6,505 nucleotides of DNA, from NCBI GenBank assembly GCA_902465425.1, contig CABQNA010000090.1, positions 1 through 6,505 of the forward strand. Direction: 5' to 3'. The notes beneath the pieces were generated by a model. That model had not been told where the DNA came from. It saw only the letters and a list, made by a program, of their open reading frames with translations, and searched no databases. The first letter of the stretch is position 1, and the number at the start of each line of letters is the position of its first letter. The position numbers and the translations under genes are program-made. This DNA is from an uncultured Collinsella sp. (GTDB taxonomy: Bacteria; Actinomycetota; Coriobacteriia; Coriobacteriales; Coriobacteriaceae). Shown here piece by piece: positions 1 through 6,306 of this stretch.

Positions 1-2
1 TG

Positions 3-422
3 GGCTGGGTCGGCGAGATTCACCCCGAGGCGCGCGAGGCCTGCGGCATCGACGAGGTCGTCGTTGCCTTTGAGCTCGATCTGGACAAGCTGATCAAGGG
101 CGCCCGCAATCAGGAGAACTACCGCGAGTTCTCGCAGTACCCGGCTGTTGAGCACGACCTTGCTATCGTGGTCGACAATGCTGTGACCTGCGAGGATCTT
201 GAGCGCCGCATTACCAGCGCCGGCGGCAAGCTGCTCGAGGGCGTGCGCCTGTTCGACGTCTACCGCGATCCCATCCGCATCGGAGCGGGCAAGAAGTCTA
301 TGGCCTTTGCGCTTACGTATCGCTCCGACGACCACACGCTCACCAGCGAAGAGGTCGAGAAGGCGCACCAGAAGATCGTCACCAAGGTGTGCAAGGGCGT
401 AAACGGCGAGGTCCGCGGATAG
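3..422 (+). CDS. pheT: Phenylalanyl-tRNA synthetase beta subunit, C-terminal end (5' partial)
   Basis: Only the last 139 residues are in the window; the reading frame is open from the left edge to the TAG at 420-422. The visible part starts in the B-domain core (GWVGEIHPEA, a typical PheT motif) and continues into the ferredoxin-fold anticodon-binding domain, marked by a SQYPAVEHDLAIVVD stretch, a LFDVYRD motif, GKKSMAFALTYRS and the closing HTLTSEEVEKAHQKIV helix. PheT pairs with PheS in an alpha2-beta2 cytosolic enzyme that charges tRNA-Phe; this C-terminal domain contacts the tRNA anticodon region. pheS would normally lie upstream, outside the window. The C-terminus is at the expected place, so the gene looks intact on this side. 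An in-frame ATG at 168 is internal and is not the gene start. Confidence 0.95.
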   Translation, partial: GWVGEIHPEAREACGIDEVVVAFELDLDKLIKGARNQENYREFSQYPAVEHDLAIVVDNAVTCEDLERRITSAGGKLLEGVRLFDVYRDPIRIGAGKKSMAFALTYRSDDHTLTSEEVEKAHQKIVTKVCKGVNGEVRG

Positions 423-532
423 GATTTGCGCTGGGAGCGTTGGGCCTGATGGCGGTTGCTGTGGGCTCTGCGTGACCGCGGTGTTCGGAATAAGGCACTG
501 CTGAGCCTTCATATATGACACGCGCATTACAT

Positions 533-567
533 AACGGCGTGCTGCTTTGTCGGCAGTGCGCCGTTTT
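533..567 (+). terminator. Probable rho-independent terminator of pheT
   Basis: AACGGCG (533-539) pairs perfectly with CGCCGTT (559-565), and CTGC (542-545) pairs with GCAG (553-556). Two wobble pairs join the blocks, giving about 13 bp around a 7-nt loop. The U-tract is short (TTTT at 564-567, two of which lie in the stem), so termination may be incomplete. It lies about 110 bases after the pheT stop and overlaps the next promoter. Confidence 0.5.
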
Positions 568-575
568 GCTATGAT
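547..575 (+). promoter_or_regulatory. Promoter of the nickel/cobalt ECF transporter operon
   Basis: A -35-like TTGTCG (547-552) is followed by a 17-base spacer and TATGAT (570-575). A TGC at 567-569 gives an extended -10 element. Transcription should start near 582, leaving a leader of about 89 bases before the start codon at 671. The -35 element sits in the loop of the upstream terminator hairpin. Confidence 0.65.
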
Positions 576-585
576 AGCCCGCGGC

Positions 586-613
586 GTGTTACGAATCTGA
601 CAATGCGTAACAC
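586..613 (+). promoter_or_regulatory. Candidate NikR-type operator (28-bp palindrome)
   Basis: GTGTTACG (586-593) and CGTAACAC (606-613) are perfect 8-bp inverted arms around 12 bases. This can be read as GTGTTA-N16-TAACAC or GTGTTAC-N14-GTAACAC. The overall size and spacing match the long two-arm sites of the nickel-responsive repressor NikR (GTATGA-N16-TCATAC in E. coli). As I recall, comparative genomics has also reported GTGTTAC/GTAACAC arms for NikR in other bacteria. It begins about 4 bases after the predicted transcription start, a position suited to repression. NikR itself is not encoded in the window, so assigning the regulator is inference; the palindrome is directly visible. Confidence 0.65.
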
Positions 614-670
614 TGACAAGGTGATTTAAGCGGCGTTGAAATTCTGTGCGCCGACAACCGGGAGGCGTAC

Positions 671-1756
671 ATGCACATTCCAGATAATTATCTGTCTCCG
701 CAGACCGATGCCGTGCTGGCAGTGGCGATGGTTCCCGTGTGGGCCCATTGCATCAAGAAAGTGCGCGCCACGCTCGATCGCGAGCACATGGCTTTCCTGG
801 GCATCTGCGCCGCATTTTCCTTCTTGCTCATGATGTTTAACGTTCCGCTGCCCGGCGGCACCACAGGCCACGCCGTCGGTGGTGCACTCATCGCGCTGCT
901 GCTGGGCCCCGAGGCCGCGGCTATTGCTGTCTCGGTCGCGCTGGCGCTGCAGGCGCTGCTGTTTGGCGACGGCGGCATCCTGTCCTTTGGCGCCAACTGC
1001 TTTAACATGGCCTTTGTGCTGCCGTTTACCGCTGCTATCGTGTTCCGTGCGCTCAACAGCCGTCTGCACGACAAGAGCTGGGGCACCTCGGTTTCGGCCA
1101 TCGTAAGCGGCTGGGTCGGCCTGTGCCTGGCGGCCCTGTGCGCGGCAATCGAGTTTGGTATTCAGCCGATGCTCTTTACCAACGCTTCGGGCGCGCCGCT
1201 GTACTGCCCCTTCCCGCTGTCCGTGGCTATTCCGGCAATGTTGGTCCCGCATATGCTGGTTGCCGGCGTGGTCGAGGGCGTGGCGACGGCCGCCATCTAC
1301 GGTTTCATTAAGAAGACGGCGCCGAGCGTTATCGTCGGGCCCGAGGCCGTCGATGGCCAGCTTGCTGCCGAGGACGCTGCTGCCAAGAAGACCTCGCTGG
1401 TCCCCACGCTCATCCTGGTCGCCGTGCTTGTCGTGGCCACGCCGCTGGGCCTGCTGGCCACGGGTGACGCCTGGGGCGAGTGGGACGCTGAGGGCGCCGC
1501 GACCGCCGTTCAGGAGGCTGGCGACGACAGCCTGCAGGCTTCGGTCGGCCTCGATACCCCGACCTTTGCCGATGCCCTGCCTACGGGCGATTATCTGCAG
1601 GCCTATTCCGAGGAGCAGGGCCTTGGCTTTGCCGGCCAGGCCGCGATGTATATTCTTTCGGGCGTGATTGGCGTGGCGGTGCTCACCATCGCATTCCGTC
1701 TGATTTCGCTGACGGTCAAGGAAAGCGGTGCTCATGGCAATAGCCGAGCTGCCTAG
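671..1756 (+). CDS. nikMN: ECF-type nickel/cobalt transporter, fused substrate-binding (NikM/CbiM) and NikN subunits
   Basis: 361 residues. The start is ATG 671, with GGGAGG at 660-665 five bases upstream. It is the membrane component that captures the metal ion for an ECF-type importer working with NikQ and NikO. The protein begins MHIPDNYLSP. The free N-terminus, His2 and a conserved His67 (in GGTTGHAVGG) are the square-planar nickel ligands known from NikM2 structures. Other M-subunit hallmarks are FGDGGILSFGANCFNMAF (98-115) and the segment PHMLVAGVVEGVATAAIYGF (193-212). From about residue 243 a second unit follows, with a membrane segment (about 243-263), an extracellular stretch containing AWGEW and GDYLQAY, and a last membrane segment (about 323-348). 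This corresponds to the normally separate NikN subunit fused to NikM. Metal choice is inferred: the upstream NikR-like site favours nickel, but cobalt cannot be excluded from sequence alone. Confidence 0.9.
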   Translation: MHIPDNYLSPQTDAVLAVAMVPVWAHCIKKVRATLDREHMAFLGICAAFSFLLMMFNVPLPGGTTGHAVGGALIALLLGPEAAAIAVSVALALQALLFGDGGILSFGANCFNMAFVLPFTAAIVFRALNSRLHDKSWGTSVSAIVSGWVGLCLAALCAAIEFGIQPMLFTNASGAPLYCPFPLSVAIPAMLVPHMLVAGVVEGVATAAIYGFIKKTAPSVIVGPEAVDGQLAAEDAAAKKTSLVPTLILVAVLVVATPLGLLATGDAWGEWDAEGAATAVQEAGDDSLQASVGLDTPTFADALPTGDYLQAYSEEQGLGFAGQAAMYILSGVIGVAVLTIAFRLISLTVKESGAHGNSRAA

Positions 1757-2570
1757 CTGGCTTGCGGCCGAGGAGCGATACGAGCCCGCGGGGGTTCGGC
1801 ATCGTGTGATGCAGAAGAATGTCCTGCACCTGGCGAGCCTGCTTGAGCGGGTTCGCCTGGGTGGAGGCGCACATGAGGGCGGGTCGATGGTCGACCGCGC
1901 CCTTTCTTGCGTTTCGGCTCCGATGCGCCTGGTGGGGATGTTCGTTTGCGTTCTGTGCGTGTGTCTGACGCAAAGCCCGGTGTACCTCATGTTGATGGCG
2001 GCTATCGCGCTGGTGCTGGTCGCGGTGCGCCCCGCACGCGGGCTGCGTGCGACCTTTGTACCGGCGCTCGGCGCCACGGGGCTTGCGGTGGTTCTGGCAC
2101 TGCCTGCCCTGCTTCTGGGCGCGTCTGCCACGGGCGCCATGCTCAAGATCGCGCTCAAGACGTTTATTAATGTGTCGCTGGTGCTGGGTGTTTCGTGGAC
2201 GCTTACCTGGAGTCGCATGTCGGCGGCACTCAAAATGCTGCACCTGCCCGACGAGGTCATCTTTACCTTCGATATGGCGCTCAAGCACATCGAGGTGCTG
2301 GGTCGCACGGCGCACAATCTGTGCGAATCGGTCATGCTGCGCAGCGTGGGTCGTGCGCCTGCGGGTTTTTCGCGCACCGACTCGCTGGCGGGTATCATGG
2401 GCATGACGTTTATCAAGGCGATGGAATGCAGCCGCGCGATGGACGAGGCCATGCTCTGTCGCGGCTTTGCCGGCGCGTATCCGGCGCCCGCGCGGAGCGG
2501 CTTTGGCTGGCGCGATGCCGTTTACGCGGCCGTTGTGGTGCTGCTCGCCATGTTGTGCGCGGTGCTGTAG
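1734..2570 (+). CDS. nikQ: ECF transporter transmembrane coupling protein NikQ/CbiQ (EcfT family)
   Basis: 278 residues from ATG 1734, chosen because AAGGAAAG (1718-1725) lies 8 bases upstream; an in-frame GTG at 1728 is a less likely start. The gene overlaps the end of nikMN by 23 bases, which suggests translational coupling. The protein has a polar N-terminus, hydrophobic segments at about 64-100 and 110-158, a long cytoplasmic region, and a final membrane helix at about 262-278. The cytoplasmic region carries the two short coupling motifs that dock on the ATPases: an LRS motif at 202-204 and AMLCRGF at 239-245 (the A-R-G motif typical of EcfT/CbiQ). Its role is to transmit ATP-driven movement to the substrate-binding subunit. 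Length and topology fit the CbiQ family. The family call is firm; the metal is inferred from the operon. Confidence 0.88.
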   Translation: MAIAELPSWLAAEERYEPAGVRHRVMQKNVLHLASLLERVRLGGGAHEGGSMVDRALSCVSAPMRLVGMFVCVLCVCLTQSPVYLMLMAAIALVLVAVRPARGLRATFVPALGATGLAVVLALPALLLGASATGAMLKIALKTFINVSLVLGVSWTLTWSRMSAALKMLHLPDEVIFTFDMALKHIEVLGRTAHNLCESVMLRSVGRAPAGFSRTDSLAGIMGMTFIKAMECSRAMDEAMLCRGFAGAYPAPARSGFGWRDAVYAAVVVLLAMLCAVL

Positions 2571-2614
2571 CGCGGGCGGCCGAGCCGTCGATGTGAGTAG
2601 GGAAGGGCGACGTT

Positions 2615-3385
2615 TTGGCAAACGATACGAATGACGCGATGGGCGCGAGCGGTGCTGCTGGCGCCGAGACAACGCCGCTCATCGAGCTGCGCGACGTGGT
2701 GTTCTCCTATGCGGGGCATACGGTTGTCGACGGTGTGTCGCTGCAGGTCGATCGTGGTGAACTTGTTGCCCTGCTCGGTCCCAACGGCTGCGGTAAGACG
2801 ACGATCATGCGCCTTATTAACGGCCTTGAACTCGCGGACGCAGGGGCATACCTGTTTGACGGGCACGTGATCGATGCGGCGTTTCTAAAGGATTCCGCGG
2901 CCGCTCAGCGTTTTCATCAGCGCGTGGGCTTTGTGTTCCAGAATGCCGACGCCCAGCTGTTCTGCGCTACGGTGGGCGAGGAAGTTGCTTTTGGTCCCGC
3001 GCAGATGGGGCTGCCGGCAGACGAGCTCGAGCGCCGCGTGCGCGATGCCATGGGGCTGTTCCAGGTTGCCGATCTTGCCGACGCCTCTCCTTATCAGCTT
3101 TCGGGCGGGCAAAAGAAGCGCGTGGCGCTGGCCGCGGTTGTGTCGATGAACCCCGATATCCTGGTGCTTGACGAGCCTACCAACGGACTTGACGAGGACT
3201 CATGCGACATCGTGGTCAACTTTCTACTGGCCTATGTTACTGCCGGCAAGACGGTCTTGATGAGCACACATCACCAGGATTTGGTGCGACGCCTGGGTGC
3301 CCGCGCCATCTATATCGATCGATATCATCATGTGGTCGAGGCGCCGGTGTCGTCGTATGGAACCGAGGGCGGCGCTGCGGAATAG
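2615..3385 (+). CDS. nikO: ECF transporter ATP-binding protein NikO/CbiO
   Basis: 256 residues if translation begins at TTG 2615. I prefer this start because GGAAGG (2601-2606) stands 8 bases upstream, whereas the next in-frame ATG (2639) has no good ribosome site. The first 20 residues are Ala/Gly/Thr-rich and precede the conserved core. All ABC ATPase motifs are intact: Walker A GPNGCGKT (55-62), Q-loop FQN (108-110), signature LSGGQ (162-166), Walker B ILVLDEPT with Glu187, D-loop GLDE (191-194) and switch His219. The stretch QNADAQLFCATVGEEVAFGP is typical of the CbiO/EcfA branch. A homodimer would power import through NikQ. It follows nikQ by 44 bases in the same operon. Only one ATPase gene is present, as expected for dedicated metal ECF systems rather than group II vitamin ECF systems, which use two. 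Confidence 0.92.
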   Translation: MANDTNDAMGASGAAGAETTPLIELRDVVFSYAGHTVVDGVSLQVDRGELVALLGPNGCGKTTIMRLINGLELADAGAYLFDGHVIDAAFLKDSAAAQRFHQRVGFVFQNADAQLFCATVGEEVAFGPAQMGLPADELERRVRDAMGLFQVADLADASPYQLSGGQKKRVALAAVVSMNPDILVLDEPTNGLDEDSCDIVVNFLLAYVTAGKTVLMSTHHQDLVRRLGARAIYIDRYHHVVEAPVSSYGTEGGAAE

Positions 3386-3398
3386 TTGCTGCGTAGAG

Positions 3399-3424
3399 CG
3401 TGCGTAGCCGTACGCGCGGCTTTG
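3399..3424 (+). terminator. Weak hairpin after the transporter operon
   Basis: CGTGCGTA (3399-3406) and TACGCGCG (3411-3418) can pair over 8 bp (one wobble) around the loop GCCG. An alternative AGCCG/CGGCT hairpin (3406-3410/3417-3421) is followed by TTT. The U-tract is poor, so this is at best a weak terminator. It sits 14 bases after the nikO stop and just before the next promoter. Confidence 0.25.
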
Positions 3425-3430
3425 CCGTGA

Positions 3431-3439
3431 TGGTATAGT
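3431..3439 (+). promoter_or_regulatory. Extended -10 promoter of the phospholipase-like gene
   Basis: TGG followed by TATAGT (3434-3439) forms an extended -10 element. No convincing -35 lies 16-18 bases upstream (TACGCG at 3411-3416). The predicted start near 3446 leaves a leader of about 19 bases before ATG 3465. It suggests this gene is transcribed separately from the transporter operon. Confidence 0.5.
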
Positions 3440-3464
3440 TATCCAGGTTTTTATGGGGGTGGCT

Positions 3465-4313
3465 ATGCCAAGCTGGAACATTCATATCGCTCAGACGGAG
3501 CGTTTGCTGGAGCGCACCGGTGCGCTTGCCAAGAGCGTTCGCGACCGCAATGCCTTTTTGTTTGGCTGCGTGGTTCCGGATATCTTCGTGGGCTATATGG
3601 TCCCTGGCATCGCCGATCCCATCCCGTACCGCATTACGCACTTTGCCAAGCCTGAGCCCATCCCTAAGCCTCGTGAGCATGAGTTCTGGGATACCTATGT
3701 GGCGCCGTTGCTTAAAAGTTCGCCTACCGGTGCGCCGGCCGCGGCGACCTCGATTATCGAGGAACGCGAGCGACTGAACCGCGTACACTATCCCCAGCGC
3801 TACAAGGACGCCGAGCCGGTTGCCGGTCCCGGCGCCTGTGAGTTCTCGCTTGCGTCCGAAGATGTGGCGCAGTCGTTGCTCGATTTAACGCTGGGTGTCT
3901 GGTCGCATCTGGTGGCCGACACCGTATGGAATACGCGCGTGAATCAGTACCTGGAGGCGCACGGCGGCAAGCCGTGTGAGGAGTTCCGCATTAAAAAGCA
4001 AGGCGACTTTGACTGGTTTGGCAAGACGCTCGGCATTGTTTCGATTCCGCGTGCGACCGATCGCCTGTATACCGCTGCGACGCGTTTTGGGCAGTATCCC
4101 ATCCATAAGGAATATGTGCTCAAGACCATCGGCGTCATGCACGAGATTGTGCGCGAAAACCCCGGCGAGCCCGATCATCCGCCGTATCGCCTGCTAACCG
4201 AGGAGTTTTTCGATGCAACGTTTACCGAGGTCATCGAGCTAACCGAGGCAGGCTTTGCGGCTCGCGTTGCTGCTTCTGACGTTCCTGCAGTCCCCCTGAT
4301 CGCTAGCTGCTAG
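3465..4313 (+). CDS. Zinc-dependent phospholipase C-like protein, function unknown
   Basis: 282 residues from ATG 3465. An in-frame ATG at 3453 would add MGVA, but the family usually starts at a MPSWNIH-like sequence, and a G-rich ribosome site (GGGGGTGG, 3455-3462) lies just before 3465. The protein resembles the bacterial zinc-dependent phospholipase C domain family (PF00882-like, helical). It has His7 near the N-terminus, GCVVPDIFVGYM (34-45) with Asp39, ITHF with His59, and the core SHLVADTVWN (147-156) with His148 and Asp152; these are plausible metal ligands. There is no signal peptide and no membrane segment, so it probably acts in the cytoplasm, unlike secreted phospholipases. The last 40 residues show no motif I recognise. 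It stands alone between the nickel transporter and pyk, and nothing in the context gives a substrate. The fold assignment is fairly likely; the enzyme activity is unproven. Confidence 0.72.
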   Translation: MPSWNIHIAQTERLLERTGALAKSVRDRNAFLFGCVVPDIFVGYMVPGIADPIPYRITHFAKPEPIPKPREHEFWDTYVAPLLKSSPTGAPAAATSIIEERERLNRVHYPQRYKDAEPVAGPGACEFSLASEDVAQSLLDLTLGVWSHLVADTVWNTRVNQYLEAHGGKPCEEFRIKKQGDFDWFGKTLGIVSIPRATDRLYTAATRFGQYPIHKEYVLKTIGVMHEIVRENPGEPDHPPYRLLTEEFFDATFTEVIELTEAGFAARVAASDVPAVPLIASC

Positions 4314-4450
4314 CCGGCCGGCTTGACGGTGAACAGCTCATCCCAATTGACCAACAACTCCCGTCGCAGGGCGTCTTCGGTGGTGCGCTCGGCATCGGAG
4401 AGGCTTGCGATTGAACGCAAATCGATGAAGCGGCATATGAAGAAGGTCTT
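4310..4450 (-). pseudogene. Possible minus-strand gene remnant or small ORF between two convergent genes
   Basis: Reading leftward, the frame encodes a peptide beginning about FFICRFIDLRSIASLSDAE and ending ELFTVKPAG, then TAG (4312-4310). Its third codon positions are mostly G or C, and its mix of charged and hydrophobic residues looks protein-like. The frame extends to an ATG at 4492, but that start and the first dozen codons lie inside the pyk terminator hairpin, so a native start there is doubtful. No clear ribosome site is seen near 4450. It may be the C-terminal stump of a lost gene. I do not recognise the family. Confidence 0.25.
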
Positions 4451-4451
4451 T

Positions 4452-4488
4452 AAAAAGGGCCCGGAAGGCAATGCCTTCCGGGCCCTTT
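4452..4488 (-). terminator. Strong rho-independent terminator of pyk
   Basis: AAAGGGCCCGGAAGGC (4454-4469) and GCCTTCCGGGCCCTTT (4473-4488) form a perfect 16-bp stem around a 3-base loop. On the minus strand it is followed by a run of five T (complement of 4452-4456). It lies 28 bases beyond the pyk stop. On the plus strand only TTT follows, so termination of the convergent gene is possible but weaker. Confidence 0.88.
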
Positions 4489-4516
4489 GCAATGCAAATC
4501 TGCTTGCAAGTACGAT

Positions 4517-5977
4517 TTAGCGTACCTGAGCGACGTAAGCGACGTTGGTCGAGGAGACCTTGTCCTCGAGCTGGACGCTCATGCGGGGATCGCCGGCGGT
4601 AGCGACGGTCAAATCGCCAGTCTTGACGTAGCCGAGCTCCTTAGCGGTCTCGATCGCCTTGACGATCGTGCCGTTGACGGTGCCCTGGGTAATCTCTGCC
4701 TGGTGCGGGATAACGCCCCAGTACATGATCATCTGCTGGACGGCCCACTCGTGGCGGGAGAACGCGCAGATCGGCATGTTGGGACGGAAGTGCGAGATCA
4801 GGCGAGCAGTACGACCAGTGGTCGTCGGCACGGTGATGCACTTGGCGCCAACGGTGGTGGCCATGTTCACAGCGGACATACCTACAACGTTGTTGACAAC
4901 GCGGGTGCCGTGAGCGTCAGCCGGAACCTCGAGCGGAGCGTGAGCCGGGAGGTACTTCTCGGTCTCGAGAGCAATGCTGGCCTGCATCTTGACGGCCTCG
5001 ACCGGGTACTTGCCGGCAGCGGACTCGCCAGAGAGCATAACGGCGTCGGTGCCGTCGTAAATGGCGTTAGCAACGTCGGCAACCTCGGCGCGCGTCGGGC
5101 GCGGGTTCTGCTGCATGGAGTCGAGCATCTGCGTAGCGGTGATAACGGGCTTGTAGGCCGCGTTGCACTTGGCGATGATCTCCTTCTGGATGTGGGGAAC
5201 GAGCTCGGGCTTGATCTCGATGCCCAGGTCGCCACGGGCAACCATGATGCCGTCGGAAGCCTCGAGGATTTCGTCGAAGTTCTCGACGCCCAGGGCGCAC
5301 TCGATCTTCGGGAAGATCGTCACGTGCTCGCCGCCGTTTTCGCGGCAAAGCTCGCGGATGCCGCGGACGGACTCGCCGTCACGGATGAAGGAAGCGGCGA
5401 TGTAGTCGATGTTCTCGGTCAGGCCAAAGAGGATGTCCTGACGATCGCGCTCGGTGATAGCGGGCAGCGAGATGTTGACGTTGGGCATGTTGACGCCCTT
5501 GCGCTCGCCGATCAGGCCGTCGTTCTTAACGACGCAGGTCATATCCTGGCCGTCGACGGACTCGACCTCGAGGGCAACCAGGCCGTCATCGATCAGGATG
5601 AGGGAGCCCTTCTCGACCTCGGAGGGCAGAGCCAGGTAGTCGAGGGAGATGTGCTCAGCGGTGCCGTGGAAATCCTCGGACGTGGGCTGAGCGGTGACGA
5701 CGATCTTATCGCCGGTCTTGACGGCAACCTTCTTGCCGTCGACCAAAAGGCCGGTGCGGACCTCGGGGCCCTTGGTGTCGAGCAGGATGCCGACGGGCAG
5801 ACCGAGCTCCTTGGAAATACGACGGACGCGCTCGATGCGACCGTGGTGCTCGTCGTAGGATCCGTGCGAGAAGTTAAAACGGGCGACGTTCATGCCCGCC
5901 TTGATCATCTCGCGGATGGTCTCGTCGCTATCGCAGGCGGGACCCATGGTGCATACAATCTTGGTGCGCTTGTACAT
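4517..5977 (-). CDS. pyk: Pyruvate kinase
   Basis: 486 residues, a full-length enzyme without the extra C-terminal phosphohistidine domain seen in Bacillus-type enzymes. The start is ATG (5977-5975), with GGAGGT (5987-5982) 4 bases upstream. It transfers phosphate from phosphoenolpyruvate to ADP in the last step of glycolysis, in the cytoplasm. The A domain starts with KRTKIVCTMGPA (3-14). The active-site residues Arg33, Asn35, Ser37 and His38 lie in RFNFSHGS, and DTKGPEVRTG (67-76) leads into the B-domain lid (about 76-173). IFPKIE (221-226) carries catalytic Lys224 and Mg-binding Glu226, ARGDLG (247-252) carries Asp250, and ITATQMLDSM (279-288) carries Thr282. The allosteric C domain (about 345-486) has the TTTGRTARLISHFRP loop that binds phosphate effectors in this family. 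All catalytic residues are present. It is monocistronic, with its own promoter and terminator. Confidence 0.97.
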   Translation of the reverse strand: MYKRTKIVCTMGPACDSDETIREMIKAGMNVARFNFSHGSYDEHHGRIERVRRISKELGLPVGILLDTKGPEVRTGLLVDGKKVAVKTGDKIVVTAQPTSEDFHGTAEHISLDYLALPSEVEKGSLILIDDGLVALEVESVDGQDMTCVVKNDGLIGERKGVNMPNVNISLPAITERDRQDILFGLTENIDYIAASFIRDGESVRGIRELCRENGGEHVTIFPKIECALGVENFDEILEASDGIMVARGDLGIEIKPELVPHIQKEIIAKCNAAYKPVITATQMLDSMQQNPRPTRAEVADVANAIYDGTDAVMLSGESAAGKYPVEAVKMQASIALETEKYLPAHAPLEVPADAHGTRVVNNVVGMSAVNMATTVGAKCITVPTTTGRTARLISHFRPNMPICAFSRHEWAVQQMIMYWGVIPHQAEITQGTVNGTIVKAIETAKELGYVKTGDLTVATAGDPRMSVQLEDKVSSTNVAYVAQVR

Positions 5978-6040
5978 TCAGACCTCCATCTGACATCGTC
6001 TTGCGCTGATAGATAAACCATAAGAAATAAAACTGAGATG

Positions 6041-6071
6041 ATTATAACGAAATGCCGACCGAATACCCCAA
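6041..6071 (-). promoter_or_regulatory. Probable pyk promoter
   Basis: On the minus strand, a perfect TATAAT (6046-6041) lies about 64 bases before the pyk start codon. The best -35-like element is TTGGGG (6071-6066), with a long 19-base spacer, so the -35 is poor. Transcription would start near 6034, leaving a leader of about 57 bases. Confidence 0.55.
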
Positions 6072-6124
6072 AAAATCGACCGTATGCCGAATTAGAAGTT
6101 CATTTTTTGCGAAAAAACGGTATG
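6057..6124. repeat. Three imperfect copies of a GAC-CG-TAT/AAAAAA motif upstream of pyk
   Basis: GACCGAATAC (6057-6066), AAAAAATCGACCGTATG (6070-6086) and AAAAAACGGTATG (6112-6124) share a C-G-(T/A)AT core; the last two have six A upstream. Between them, TTTTTTGCGAAAAAA (6103-6117) is a perfect A/T-tract palindrome. They lie just upstream of the pyk -10 element and could be regulator sites or DNA-bending tracts. The similarity is loose. Confidence 0.3.
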
Positions 6125-6127
6125 TGC

Positions 6128-6213
6128 AAAAACTTTACCAACCGTTCTAACCGCTGCTATCTGGGCGATATTTCAGTTTGACGATGCGCCGAAGAAAAAA
6201 CGTTTTACCAATC
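6128..6213 (+). repeat. Two direct copies of an AAAAAC-(GT)TTTACCAA motif
   Basis: AAAAACTTTACCAACCG (6128-6144) and AAAAACGTTTTACCAATC (6196-6213) recur 68 bases apart. They match apart from a 2-base insertion and the ends. The second copy includes the palindrome AAAACGTTTT. They may be binding sites serving either divergent gene. Confidence 0.35.
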
Positions 6214-6270
6214 TTGAGCATCACACTGTCTGCACCGTTGCGCCTGTGCCGTGTTTCCAGATGGAATGTT

Positions 6271-6300
6271 TTGGCTAGACGCGTCGCTTTGGGGTACCAT
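6271..6300 (+). promoter_or_regulatory. Probable promoter of the P-type ATPase-like gene
   Basis: TTGGCT (6271-6276) serves as -35 and TACCAT (6295-6300) as -10, with an 18-base spacer. The predicted start is near A6307, directly before the first leader hairpin, which supports the choice. Both elements are moderate matches. Confidence 0.45.
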
Positions 6301-6306
6301 AGCTCC

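Noticed and set aside
509..518. Ten-base palindrome TCATATATGA between pheT and the transporter operon
   Set aside because: It is short, AT-only in its centre, upstream of the predicted terminator and promoter, and has no second copy in the window; chance is a sufficient explanation.
576..670. Cobalamin riboswitch upstream of the transporter operon
   Set aside because: The leader is under 100 bases, has no B12-box-like element and no multi-helix core; the palindrome points to a protein repressor instead.
626..2452. Minus-strand open frame of 608 codons across the transporter genes
   Set aside because: It is antisense to nikMN and nikQ, is Arg/Ala/His-rich and has no recognisable domain. The plus-strand genes have ribosome sites and clear family motifs.
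1716..2672. Minus-strand open frame of 318 codons across nikQ
   Set aside because: Extreme Arg/His/Gln content is typical of a shadow frame in GC-rich DNA; nikQ on the plus strand explains the region.
3453..3464. Earlier ATG start for the phospholipase-like gene
   Set aside because: It would leave only about 7 bases of leader and no ribosome site, whereas ATG 3465 has a G-rich site and matches the usual family N-terminus.
4487..6016. Plus-strand open frame of 509 codons across pyk
   Set aside because: It is antisense to a complete pyruvate kinase. It arises from the codon bias of pyk (stop-free complement) and is rich in low-complexity Asp/Gly/Leu/Val without any family motif.
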